DNA of 33,193 nucleotides, taken from the NCBI GenBank assembly GCA_027624045.1, contig JAQBUE010000043.1:1-33193 (forward strand), in the 5' to 3' direction. Each line of letters starts with the position of its first letter. Position 1 is the first letter of the stretch. Below are positions 1-7,975 of this stretch, piece after piece. Origin of the DNA: Acidobacteriota bacterium (GTDB lineage Bacteria; Acidobacteriota; Terriglobia; Bryobacterales; UBA6623). Both the position numbers and the translations under genes were made by a program. The notes beneath the pieces are model-generated. The model was not told the origin of the DNA and did no database searches. It saw nothing but the letters and a program-made list of their open reading frames with translations.

Positions 1-146
1 GCGAAGGTGCGAAATTCAGCTGGCGCGCCGCTGGCCACCCCGCTGCTTCTCGCCGCCTGAAAACAGGGTATTCTGCCACAGGCTGTTAGCGCCGCCCCCT
101 GCCGTATCGTCCAGCTTGCGAAGTCTCGCCGAACAAGCAAAGCCTC

Positions 147-770
147 TCAGGGTGACAGCGGCGCTTCGGCCCGCCGAATCGTCTCAACATAAACCGGCAA
201 AATCGGAATGTCCGCGACCTCCCCGCGGCGGCTCGTTTGGACGTTGCCGATTCGGTCGGCGGTCTTCATGCCGTCGATGACCAAGCCGAATACGGTATAG
301 CCCGCGCGCTTCACTGTGCGGTCAAAATCCGGGTTATCGCGCAGGTTGATGTAGAACTCAGATGTGGCGCTGTCGTTTTCCTGGCCACGGGCCATGGCGA
401 TCGTGCCGCGAACATTCAGCCGGCCGTTATTTGACTCGATCTTGATCGGAGGACCGGCAATCTTGCGGTCCAGTTCCGGCGTCAAGCCGCCGCCTTGAAT
501 CAGCGTGTCTTCGATGACGCGGTGGAAAATGGTGTCTTTGTAGAAACCCGTATCAACGTAATACAGAAAATTCGCGACGGTTTCGGGGGCGGCCTCGGGC
601 CAAAGTTCAACGCTGATCGTGCCCTTCGACGTCTCGATCACAACCACCGGATTGTCAGCGGCGGGATTGACGTCATCCTGCGCCTGCCCCGCCAAGCGGA
701 CCTGTGCGGCCGCCGTCAGGACGAGAGCACACAGAAGCGGTTTCCACCGGCCGCGAGTCCACCGTTTCAC
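147..770 (-). CDS. Exported cyclophilin-type peptidyl-prolyl cis-trans isomerase
   Basis: This is a cyclophilin-fold isomerase that catalyses cis-trans rotation of X-Pro bonds, here probably in the periplasm to help exported proteins fold. The 207-residue product opens with a basic stretch and a hydrophobic segment (about residues 1-30), which looks like a signal peptide. The cyclophilin core runs from about residue 41 to 200. The catalytic-loop motif FHRV is at 82-85, followed by an LIQGGG version of the usual MIQGG, then GTIAMAR and SEFYINL. The last is normally SQFFIN, so a Glu replaces the usual Gln; this is a mild deviation. The start codon is GTG and no clear ribosome binding site precedes it. 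The gene lies in the same direction as the SDR gene upstream, about 50 bases apart. The family call is firm; the periplasmic location is inferred from the N-terminus. Confidence 0.92.
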   Translation of the reverse strand: MKRWTRGRWKPLLCALVLTAAAQVRLAGQAQDDVNPAADNPVVVIETSKGTISVELWPEAAPETVANFLYYVDTGFYKDTIFHRVIEDTLIQGGGLTPELDRKIAGPPIKIESNNGRLNVRGTIAMARGQENDSATSEFYINLRDNPDFDRTVKRAGYTVFGLVIDGMKTADRIGNVQTSRRGEVADIPILPVYVETIRRAEAPLSP

Positions 771-822
771 GAGGATTAGTCTAGCGCGGATGCCGCTAAC
801 AGCTCAGTCCACCCCAGCCCAC

Positions 823-1659
823 CTACTCGGACAGAATCGCGGCCCTGATACCCACACGGTACGAGGGGTACAGAAGATCGATCTCCAGCTTTTCTCGAAT
901 CGCGCTGCCGTCCACGCGCCTATCCGAACGCCGTGTCTCGTCCACTTCTTCGACGCTGACCGATTCGGGCATGGGCAAGTGCATCAGGCCGGCGCAGAAC
1001 TCCGCGATCTCGCGCGACGTGCAAGGCTCCTCGTCGGCCACGGGATAAGCGCCCTGCAGCTTGCTCGCAAGCGCCGCCGCCGAGTGCCAAGCTAAATCGT
1101 CGACATGGATACGCGACACATAATTGCCACCCTCACCCAATAGCTTATGGCGGCCCTCTTTCATGGCCCGATGTATGCCGCGGCCGGGCCCATAGATCGC
1201 GGCGGGCCGCAGAATTAACGAGGGCCATGGACCTGCCGCGACCGCTTCTTCGGCTGCAACGCGAAGCCGCTGGCGCTCGGTCAACGGATCGACCGGCGTA
1301 CTTTCATCCACCGCGTGCGCGGGACCGTAAACTCCCGTCGTCGACAAATAGACAACACGCGACGGCCGATCATCCAGTGCCTCGACGAGCCGCGGAGTCG
1401 GGTCGAAAATGCGGTCGTCCAAACGCAGCGTGGGTACTGACAACAGCACGGCGGCGCCGCGGGGAACCTCGTTGACCCACTCTCGAATAGCGCCCGCGCC
1501 CGTGAGATCCAGCCGGGAGACGCGCGCGCCCAGCATCGCAAGTTCGCGCAACCGGGAAGGGTCGCGGCTGGTGGCATGGACTTCGACTCCTTCTTCGAGA
1601 AGCCTGGCGGCGACGCGTGAGCCGGTGTAGCCGCAACCAACGATAAGGACGGGATTCAT
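823..1659 (-). CDS. YeeZ-like NAD(P)-dependent SDR-family protein
   Basis: This is an extended short-chain dehydrogenase/epimerase-type protein of 278 residues. The Rossmann nucleotide-binding motif GCGYTGS starts about residue 7. The segment STTGVYG carries the Tyr of the usual active site, but the expected Lys four residues on is not seen. Further on are LRPAAIYGPGRG and a RIHVDDLA segment typical of NAD-dependent epimerases. The arrangement most resembles the E. coli YeeZ group, whose substrate is unknown to me. The reading frame stays open up to 1767, but the ATG at 1657-1659 places the glycine motif at the N-terminus where the family has it, and the upstream extension would run through the repeat at 1702-1808, so I chose 1659. 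Fold assignment is good; substrate is not predictable from sequence. Confidence 0.85.
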   Translation of the reverse strand: MNPVLIVGCGYTGSRVAARLLEEGVEVHATSRDPSRLRELAMLGARVSRLDLTGAGAIREWVNEVPRGAAVLLSVPTLRLDDRIFDPTPRLVEALDDRPSRVVYLSTTGVYGPAHAVDESTPVDPLTERQRLRVAAEEAVAAGPWPSLILRPAAIYGPGRGIHRAMKEGRHKLLGEGGNYVSRIHVDDLAWHSAAALASKLQGAYPVADEEPCTSREIAEFCAGLMHLPMPESVSVEEVDETRRSDRRVDGSAIREKLEIDLLYPSYRVGIRAAILSE

Positions 1660-1701
1660 CGCGCCAATGAGCAGCAGGCGTTCAAGCCTCTCGCGGGCAG
1701 T

Positions 1702-1808
1702 GCAGCGAAAAATTGGGGCTGTACCAAACGCCGCGCACAAAACCCCTCTTGCTTGCGTCAGCCGCAAGCGCCGCGCCGTGGACTATCCCCGATTTTTTCA
1801 AAACCCCT
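1702..1808. repeat. Palindromic dispersed repeat, copy A
   Basis: This segment of about 107 bases aligns along its whole length with 31678-31787. Shared blocks include GAAAAATTGGGG, CTGTACCAA, a central region of lower identity, then CGCGCCGTGGACT and TCCCC followed by a T-rich run. The two ends are roughly inverted with respect to each other, so the element can fold into a long imperfect hairpin. This copy has lost part of the terminal inverted repeat that copy B keeps. It sits in the divergent intergenic region between the SDR and ThDP-enzyme genes. It looks like a REP/MITE-type non-coding element; no transposase is present in the window. Confidence 0.8.
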
Positions 1809-1848
1809 GCTCGCTCCGGTGTTAACCTTGTCTCATCTTAGTAACACC

Positions 1849-1854
1849 AGGAGG
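1849..1854 (+). promoter_or_regulatory. Shine-Dalgarno site deciding the GTG start at 1861
   Basis: AGGAGG lies six bases before a GTG codon at 1861. It is the strongest ribosome binding site near the beginning of the ThDP-enzyme frame and argues against the longer reading that would start at 1753 inside the palindromic repeat. Confidence 0.8.
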
Positions 1855-1860
1855 TTCGCT

Positions 1861-3417
1861 GTGACGGCGGTGGAATGGTTTGTGCGGGGATTGCAGAAAC
1901 GGGGAGTTCAGTGGGTTGCGACCCTCTGCGGACACGGCCTTGATCCGTTTGACGAGGCCTGCAAACAGCGCGGGCTGAGGCTGATCGATACACGCAACGA
2001 GCAGGCCGCCGCGTATATGGCCGAGGCTCACGGGCGTCTGACCAAGCGGCCGGGCGTGGTGGCGGTGTCGAGCGCCGTCGCGCACGCGAATGCCATGACG
2101 GGCGTCGTCGACGCCTGCCTCGATCAAGCGCCCATGTTGCTGCTGTCCGGGGCGGCGGCGCTGCGAACTTCGGGCCTCGGCCACTTTCAGGATATTGACC
2201 AGGTCGCCCTCGCGAAACCGGCTACCAAGTACTCGCGCCTGATTGACCGGCCTGAACGTGTTCTCCAGATTCTCGACGAGGCTTTACGCATCGCCGCCGA
2301 ACCGCCCTGCGGCCCGGTACACATCACTTTTCCGATGGATATGCAACAGACGGAGGTGTCGGAGGAGCGCATGATCCGGCCAACACGCGAGCCCGTCCAT
2401 AGCGTCGCGGCTGTTGCGGATTTCGAAAGCGCCGCCGCGTGTCTCAGTTCATCCACTGAACCGCTGATCATCGCGGGATCGGGGATCTACTACGCGAATG
2501 AAGAGCAGGCCCTCTGCGAGTTTGCCCGCGAGTTCTCCGTTCCGGTCCTCGTACCCATTTGGGATCGCGGAATGATTGACCACCCGCTCGAATCGTTTGT
2601 CGGCGTTGTGGGCGCGGCCACCGGCGGGCGCGCGGCGCTGTCGGCGGCCGACTGCATTGTGATGGCCGGCGCGCAGCCCGACTATCGCGTCGGTTATCTG
2701 CAGGCCGGGGCGATCCGAGAGGACGCAAAGGTGATTCGCGTCGATCGAGGCTGGCGGGATTTCGCGGCGGCGTACCGCAACGCGGGCGGGGAATCTCACA
2801 AAAAGTGGCTGACCGAAGTGCGCCGCCGACGTGCCGCATACCAGGCGCGAGTCGAGAAGACCGGAGAAGAACAAGCGCGCGGGAAGATGCACGCTGTCCA
2901 CGTCGCCCGTGCCGTCACCAAAGTGCTGCCGGACGACGGCATGCTGCTCGTTGATGGCGGCAGCATCGGGCAATGGTTCCATCAGATGCTTCCGGACCGC
3001 TATCCGGGCTATTGGCTGACCTGTGGCCGCGGCGGCGTCGTAGGCTGGGGACTCGGTGGCGCGATGGCCGCCCGCGCGACTTACCCGGACCGCCCTCTTG
3101 TACTCGTTTCCGGCGATGGTTCGTTTACGTTCAACGTGGCCGAGATCGAGTGCGCCGTTCGGCAGGGCCTGGGGTTCGTGGCGGTTGTCGCTGATGACGA
3201 GTCCTGGGGGATTACCGAGCAAGGCCATCTGAAACAGTTTGGTGAGGCGATCACAAGCAAGCTGGGGCCGATCGATTTCGCGAAACTCGCTGAGGCGCTG
3301 GGCGCGAAGGGCGTGCGGGCGAACAGCCCCGATGAGCTGGAGCAGGCGCTTCAGAAGGGTTTGGCGGATACGGGCGTCACGATCATTCACACCCGGATTA
3401 CAGGCGGGAATCCCTGA
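1861..3417 (+). CDS. Thiamine diphosphate-dependent enzyme, acetolactate synthase-like
   Basis: The 518-residue product has the three-domain plan of the ThDP decarboxylase/carboligase superfamily: an N-terminal Pyr domain, a central domain and a C-terminal PP domain. The conserved glutamate that activates the cofactor is Glu47, within NEQAAAYMAEAHGR. GHFQDID resembles the GAFQEID segment of acetolactate synthases. The ThDP/Mg motif begins GDGS at 418-421, but the usual closing NN is replaced by a DDESWG version. The protein is shorter than most catabolic or anabolic acetolactate synthases and there is no regulatory-subunit gene or ilv neighbour. It is therefore more likely a paralogue (benzoylformate decarboxylase-like, oxalyl-CoA decarboxylase-like or other lyase) than the branched-chain biosynthetic enzyme. 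The reaction cannot be fixed from sequence. It ends six bases before the convergent deaminase gene. Confidence 0.88.
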   Translation: MTAVEWFVRGLQKRGVQWVATLCGHGLDPFDEACKQRGLRLIDTRNEQAAAYMAEAHGRLTKRPGVVAVSSAVAHANAMTGVVDACLDQAPMLLLSGAAALRTSGLGHFQDIDQVALAKPATKYSRLIDRPERVLQILDEALRIAAEPPCGPVHITFPMDMQQTEVSEERMIRPTREPVHSVAAVADFESAAACLSSSTEPLIIAGSGIYYANEEQALCEFAREFSVPVLVPIWDRGMIDHPLESFVGVVGAATGGRAALSAADCIVMAGAQPDYRVGYLQAGAIREDAKVIRVDRGWRDFAAAYRNAGGESHKKWLTEVRRRRAAYQARVEKTGEEQARGKMHAVHVARAVTKVLPDDGMLLVDGGSIGQWFHQMLPDRYPGYWLTCGRGGVVGWGLGGAMAARATYPDRPLVLVSGDGSFTFNVAEIECAVRQGLGFVAVVADDESWGITEQGHLKQFGEAITSKLGPIDFAKLAEALGAKGVRANSPDELEQALQKGLADTGVTIIHTRITGGNP

Positions 3418-3423
3418 ACGCGC

Positions 3424-4449
3424 TCATCGCCCGCTATCCCGAAACGCGTGACGAAAGCCGTTGCGCAGCAATCCGGCTAATTCCTCTTCCGAAAAGCCGA
3501 CGTCCTCGAGGTGCTCAAACTCCTCGGCGAGAGTCGTATTGAAGAATGACGGATCGTCGGTGTTGATCGAAATCGGCACACCTGCTTCGTAGAGCTTCCG
3601 CACAGAGTGCTCCTTGTACGAACGAAATACCCCTGTCTTGAGATTGCTCGTCGGGCAAACTTCCAGCGGGATTTGTTTCTCCACGAGGTAATCGACCAGC
3701 TTCGGATCCTCGATCGATCGCACCCCATGCCCGATCCGTTCGACGTGCAGTGAGCGAATCGCATCCCAAACGCTTTCGGGCCCCATCGCTTCTCCGGCGT
3801 GCGCCGTCAGGCCGAGGCCGTGGTCTTTGGCAAGCGCGTAATGCTCCTTGAACTCACGGGCAGGAACTTTGTGTTCCGATCCCCCGAGAGTGATGCCGCA
3901 CAGACTGCGTGGTTTTCGAGCCAGGCAGTCCTTCAACAGCGTGAGCGCCGCATCGGGGCCGACATCGCGGACCAAATCCACGATCCAGTAAACCTGCAAT
4001 GGGCCTGCTGCCGCCGTCTCGTCCATCGCTTCCAGCATTTCCGCTAACGGCAGACCCCGCTGTTGATACTCGATCAGCGAAACCGTGATCTCCGCGTAGG
4101 TGATGTTCTGGGCAATCAGCGTCTCGCGGACACCCAGGATCAGCCGCCGGAAGTCGGCCACGTCGCGAAAGAAGTAACTCGTGAGCAGGTAACTGCCCAG
4201 AAACTCCGGAAAGGTCTTGAAACCGTACAGCGCGGCGGCGGCTTGTTCGGCCGGCAGCAAACCTTCCATGATGGGTTGCAGGTGCGGAAACGAACCGAGA
4301 ATATCGCGGTGCCTATCGGAGGCGTCGGCGAGAGCCTCGCGGGCCGGATGCTTTCCAAGTAACTCCGCGAAGAAAGCCGCCGGCATGGCCCCCCGCAGGT
4401 GCACGTGAAGCTCGGCCTTCGGCGCGGCGCAAATCGATTCAGACAGCAT
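3424..4449 (-). CDS. Adenosine/adenine deaminase-family metal-dependent hydrolase
   Basis: This 341-residue amidohydrolase belongs to the adenosine deaminase family, which removes the 6-amino group from adenine-type substrates with one zinc ion. Visible metal and catalytic motifs are HVH at 15-17, HAGEA in the middle, ERIGHGVRS, CPTSN and NTDDPSFF near the C-terminus. The residue after HVHL is Arg19, where true adenosine deaminases usually carry Asp that contacts the ribose; adenine deaminases carry Glu. The substrate may therefore differ, for example another adenosine-like nucleoside such as aminodeoxyfutalosine of the alternative menaquinone route, but this is inference and no mqn gene is nearby. 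I chose the ATG at 4447-4449 because it places HxH at the usual distance from the N-terminus; a TTG at 4470 in the same frame is possible. The gene is divergent from the PQQ dehydrogenase with about 70 bases between starts. Confidence 0.88.
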   Translation of the reverse strand: MLSESICAAPKAELHVHLRGAMPAAFFAELLGKHPAREALADASDRHRDILGSFPHLQPIMEGLLPAEQAAAALYGFKTFPEFLGSYLLTSYFFRDVADFRRLILGVRETLIAQNITYAEITVSLIEYQQRGLPLAEMLEAMDETAAAGPLQVYWIVDLVRDVGPDAALTLLKDCLARKPRSLCGITLGGSEHKVPAREFKEHYALAKDHGLGLTAHAGEAMGPESVWDAIRSLHVERIGHGVRSIEDPKLVDYLVEKQIPLEVCPTSNLKTGVFRSYKEHSVRKLYEAGVPISINTDDPSFFNTTLAEEFEHLEDVGFSEEELAGLLRNGFRHAFRDSGR

Positions 4450-4520
4450 CTCGAAGATTGTCGCAAACAAACCGCGGCCTGAGCGGCGACGCTTGAACCC
4501 AGTACAATCACCATGACCCT

Positions 4521-6803
4521 ATGCGACTCATCCTCTGCTTTCTGCTCATGACCCTTGCGGCGGCGGCCCAGCAAGGCGCTCAGCTCTTTGACCAACGCTG
4601 CGGCTTGTGTCACGGCGACGGATACGGAACTGATCGCGGACCGAACCTGGCGGACAACCGGCGCATTCGCGGTCAGTCGTTCGAACAAGTCCGCGCCTTG
4701 ATCCGCAACGGCGTACCTGCCAAGGGCATGCCGGCTTTCGATCTGCCCCAGGCCGAGCTCGATGCCCTGACGGCTCTTGTGCGTTCGTTGAGCGCGTCGG
4801 CGATCGACGCGCACCCGGAAGGCGACCCTGCCGCGGGCGAGCGATTCTTCTTCGGCGACGGAGGCTGCGCGGGATGCCATATGGTGTTCGGCCAAGGTAA
4901 AGCCGTCGGGCCGGATCTCTCCGGCGTCGGCCGGGAAATGACTTTCGCCGCCATCCGCGACGCCGTTCTCAAACCATCTGACGGCATCAAGCCTGGTTAC
5001 GAAGTCGTCCGCCTGCGACTCGCGGCCGGTGGCGGCCTGCGCGGATTTGCGCGTGGCCAAAGCCGCTACAACATGCAGCTGCAAGACCTCGAAGGCCGCT
5101 TTCATCTGCTCGACGCCGGCGAGTTCGCTGTGGTCGAAAAGGAAACGACCTCCCTGATGCCACCGCCGCGCTGCAGCGCGGAACAATGCCGCGACGTCAT
5201 CGCCTATTTGAGCTCTCTTGGCGGTGTCGACCTCGACACGAAGCCGCATCCCTTCACGTCCGCCGGAGGCCTGAGCTTCGAGCAACTCATTCATCCCAAG
5301 ACCGGCGACTGGGCCACCTATCACGGCTCGATCGACGGCAACCGCCACAACAACCTCGATCAGATCAACACGGCTAACATCAAAGACCTCAAGCTCGAAT
5401 GGGTCTTCCCGATTGACCACTTCGTGATCCAGGCAACTCCCGTCGTGGTTGACGGAGTGATGTTCATCACCGGTCCGAATCAGGTCTTCGCGCTTGACGC
5501 GCGCGCCGGCCGAACGATTTGGTCCTATCAGCGGCCACGCTCCGAGAGTCTGCCCGGCGTGGCCGTCGGTGGGACCAATCGCGGCGTGGCAGTGCTCGGC
5601 GACCGCGTCTTTACCGTGACTGACAACGCCCACTTGATCGCGCTGCATCGCGTCACGGGTCAGTTGCTTTGGGAATCAGACATCCTCGAAGGCACGAACC
5701 GAACGAACCACGGTAGTACCTCGGCGCCGCTCATCGTCAGGGATATGGTCGTGGCAGGCATGGCCGGCGGCGACAGCGCTCTGCGCGGCTACCTCGACGC
5801 CTACAAGATCGATACAGGCGAACGCATCTGGCGATTCTGGACCGTCCCCAAGCCCGGCGAGCCGTTGGCGGAAACTTGGGAGGGCAGCGCTCTGGCCGAG
5901 CATGGCGGCGGTGGCGCGACCTGGATGACGGGCACCTACGATCCCGATACCGACACTCTTTTCTGGGGCACCGGCAACCCCTTCCCATCGATGAACGGTG
6001 ACGAGCGAGGTGGTGACAATCTCTACACCGATTCCGTGCTCGCGCTGAATCCTGCTTCGGGTGACCTGAAGTGGTATTACCAGTTCACGCCCCACGACCT
6101 TTACGACTGGGACGGCGGCCAGACTCCACTGCTGTTGAACACGCGCTATGGCGGCCGCGACCGCAAGCTGCTCGTCAGCGCCAATCGCAACGGCTTCCTG
6201 TACGTTTTCGATCGCACCGACGGCGAACTTCTGCTGGCCAAGCCGTTCGTTGATCGCATGACGTGGGCCACCGGCATCGGCGATGACGGCCGTCCGATCG
6301 TAGTCCCCGGCATGGAGCCAACCCACGGCGGCACGAAGGTGTGTCCCAATGTGCTCGGCGCGGCCAACTGGCCTTCGGTCGCATTCGATCCCGCTACGAA
6401 CTTGTTCTACGTAAACGCACGCGAAGCCTGCGGCATCTATTCGAAGCCGCCCAGCTGGAATCGCTCCCCGATTCCGCTCGAGCCCGGTCAGATGTTTCTG
6501 CGCGCCATCGATCTCGAAACCGGCAAGCGTGAGTGGGAACTGCCGCAGATCGGCATCGCGGATAGCTGGGGCGGCGTGCTCTCAACGGCCGGCGGCATCG
6601 TGTTCTTCGGCGAAGACAGCGGCGCTTTCGGGGCTGCCGACGCGAAGACCGGCGAAAGCCTATGGCACGTCCAAACCAACGCCTCCGCCCGCCTCGGTGA
6701 CGGGCATAGCTGGCGCGCCTCCCCGATGACCTACCTCGCTGGCGGCAAGCAATACGTAGCGATCGCTAACGGACCCAATATTCTCTGCTTCGCCCTGCCT
6801 TAG
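4521..6803 (+). CDS. Secreted di-haem PQQ-dependent alcohol dehydrogenase-type quinoprotein
   Basis: The 760-residue product starts with a short signal peptide (about 1-17) and then has two c-type cytochrome domains, with CGLCH at 27-31 and CAGCH at 116-120. From about residue 255 to the end it is an eight-bladed PQQ propeller. Propeller hallmarks are GGGATWMTGTYDP, GTGNPFP with metal-ligand Asn486, and HDLYDWDGG containing the predicted catalytic Asp529. Such enzymes oxidise alcohols, aldehydes or sugars in the periplasm and pass electrons from PQQ to haem c. Asp531, two residues after the catalytic Asp, is the position that in XoxF/PedH-type enzymes marks lanthanide instead of calcium binding. 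The adjacent-cysteine disulfide of classical methanol dehydrogenases is not seen. Cytochromes fused at the N-terminus, rather than the C-terminus as in type II quinohaemoprotein dehydrogenases, are a less common layout. No PQQ biosynthesis genes are in the window. Substrate is unknown. Confidence 0.93.
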   Translation: MRLILCFLLMTLAAAAQQGAQLFDQRCGLCHGDGYGTDRGPNLADNRRIRGQSFEQVRALIRNGVPAKGMPAFDLPQAELDALTALVRSLSASAIDAHPEGDPAAGERFFFGDGGCAGCHMVFGQGKAVGPDLSGVGREMTFAAIRDAVLKPSDGIKPGYEVVRLRLAAGGGLRGFARGQSRYNMQLQDLEGRFHLLDAGEFAVVEKETTSLMPPPRCSAEQCRDVIAYLSSLGGVDLDTKPHPFTSAGGLSFEQLIHPKTGDWATYHGSIDGNRHNNLDQINTANIKDLKLEWVFPIDHFVIQATPVVVDGVMFITGPNQVFALDARAGRTIWSYQRPRSESLPGVAVGGTNRGVAVLGDRVFTVTDNAHLIALHRVTGQLLWESDILEGTNRTNHGSTSAPLIVRDMVVAGMAGGDSALRGYLDAYKIDTGERIWRFWTVPKPGEPLAETWEGSALAEHGGGGATWMTGTYDPDTDTLFWGTGNPFPSMNGDERGGDNLYTDSVLALNPASGDLKWYYQFTPHDLYDWDGGQTPLLLNTRYGGRDRKLLVSANRNGFLYVFDRTDGELLLAKPFVDRMTWATGIGDDGRPIVVPGMEPTHGGTKVCPNVLGAANWPSVAFDPATNLFYVNAREACGIYSKPPSWNRSPIPLEPGQMFLRAIDLETGKREWELPQIGIADSWGGVLSTAGGIVFFGEDSGAFGAADAKTGESLWHVQTNASARLGDGHSWRASPMTYLAGGKQYVAIANGPNILCFALP

Positions 6804-6819
6804 CCTACGCTCTGAACAC

Positions 6820-7863
6820 CTAGCGCCCAGCCGTTCGCGACAGCAGCGACACCGGCCGCGGCGCCGGCAGATACTTCTTATCCATGCGGCACATGAACGT
6901 ATTATTCCAGGCCGCTACTTTCAATTCCGCCGCCATCCCCAGCAGGACATGAGCTTCGGGCTCCTTAACTCCATAGTCGTTCACAAGCCACTGGATCATT
7001 TCGGTAATGGCCGCCTGAAAACCCTTGTGGGTCTGGCCCGGTAATGTTCCGAAGGTCACCAGATGCCCTGGCTCCTCCAACCGTGTGAAGCCGATTCGTT
7101 TATTCTTGATCACGTCCACGGTGAACTCGGCGTCGAGCGACGTTTCCGTGCCGTTGCCTAGCAATTCGCCATCGCCGTGACCGGCGTGCCCGTCGCCCAG
7201 GAAGAACAATGCCCCCGGCTCGAAGACGTTCAAGTAAACCGTTGTCCCTTCGCCGATGCCGTTGTAATCGATATTTCCGCCATGCGGCCCCGTTGGCCCG
7301 GACGTGATCGCTGTCTTATTTGGCGGCGCAACACCCACACAACCGACCGCCGGAATGGCGGGGAACTCCATCTTGACCTTGTCGCCAAAAGGCCGCGTCG
7401 GATACGTAATCTTCTTGTCGAGATCGATGTACCACTTCATCGCGTTGCGGCGGCCGGGCTGCAACCACTCCTCCAGAAAGTTGTTGTCGTAAAGCCCTTC
7501 AACGTACTCCGGCAGCAACGCGCTCGTGCCCACCCGCACGCCATTCCAGCCCCAATCGCGGTTCAGCCGCACCTTGTTGAAGTGGATAACCAGCGTATCC
7601 CCCGGCTCGGCGCCCTCGACATAGAACGGCCCGGTGAGAACGTTGTCCCCGTAAATGATGAGCTTGCCGGTCTTGTCATGCCCTCGCGAATCGAGCATCG
7701 TCGTGACGACCGTGTCACCCGGGTTCACCCTTGCCACTGGCTCGTGCGCAAACGAGAAGGTTGTATAGAAGCGATCCGGGAAAACCTGGTGTGTCTCACC
7801 GAATCCGGCGCCTTGCAACGCCAGCGCCAATGTCGCCGTCATCATACATCGAAACACTCGCAT
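6820..7863 (-). CDS. Exported acetamidase/formamidase family protein
   Basis: The product (about 347 residues) is a member of the FmdA/AmdA acetamidase-formamidase family, which hydrolyses short amides to ammonia and the acid. Characteristic segments are ARVNPGDTVVTTMLD, the GPFYVEGAEPGDTL stretch, PAVGCVGVAPP, GPHGGNIDYNGIGEGTTVYLNVFEPGALFFLGDGHAGHGDGE and the C-terminal LVNDYGV region. It begins with a hydrophobic segment ending near AGFGE that looks like a signal peptide, whereas characterised formamidases are cytoplasmic, so this one probably acts in the periplasm or has another amide substrate. The frame is open up to 8025, but GGAGG at 7870-7874 sits six bases before the ATG at 7863 and three before another ATG at 7866, which fixes the start here. 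It converges with the PQQ dehydrogenase, 16 bases apart. Confidence 0.88.
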   Translation of the reverse strand: MRVFRCMMTATLALALQGAGFGETHQVFPDRFYTTFSFAHEPVARVNPGDTVVTTMLDSRGHDKTGKLIIYGDNVLTGPFYVEGAEPGDTLVIHFNKVRLNRDWGWNGVRVGTSALLPEYVEGLYDNNFLEEWLQPGRRNAMKWYIDLDKKITYPTRPFGDKVKMEFPAIPAVGCVGVAPPNKTAITSGPTGPHGGNIDYNGIGEGTTVYLNVFEPGALFFLGDGHAGHGDGELLGNGTETSLDAEFTVDVIKNKRIGFTRLEEPGHLVTFGTLPGQTHKGFQAAITEMIQWLVNDYGVKEPEAHVLLGMAAELKVAAWNNTFMCRMDKKYLPAPRPVSLLSRTAGR

Positions 7864-7869
7864 CATCGT

Positions 7870-7874
7870 CCTCC
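7870..7874 (-). promoter_or_regulatory. Shine-Dalgarno site for the formamidase gene
   Basis: Read on the minus strand this is GGAGG, placed six bases before the ATG at 7863. It supports the short version of the protein with an N-terminal signal peptide and argues against the 54-residue extension that the open frame would otherwise allow. Confidence 0.7.
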
Positions 7875-7975
7875 GCAGTGACGCATGATAACTCACCCCC
7901 GGTAGTGACGAAAACTCGTGTTTGTCCGAGATAGTGGGCAACGTCGCGGCAGACATACAGACATCCGGTGATACC

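Noticed and set aside
1..60. Possible C-terminal end of a plus-strand gene ending TGA at 58-60
   Set aside because: Only 19 codons are visible and they show no recognisable motif; the frame cannot be supported.
1..146. Minus-strand frame with a segment resembling an ABC-transporter signature (SGGEKQR)
   Set aside because: There is no Walker A or other ATPase motif, the frame ends in the same stretch, and the match is short enough to be chance.
4140..5648. 502-residue minus-strand frame spanning the deaminase and PQQ dehydrogenase genes
   Set aside because: It overlaps two well-supported genes and has no domain of its own.
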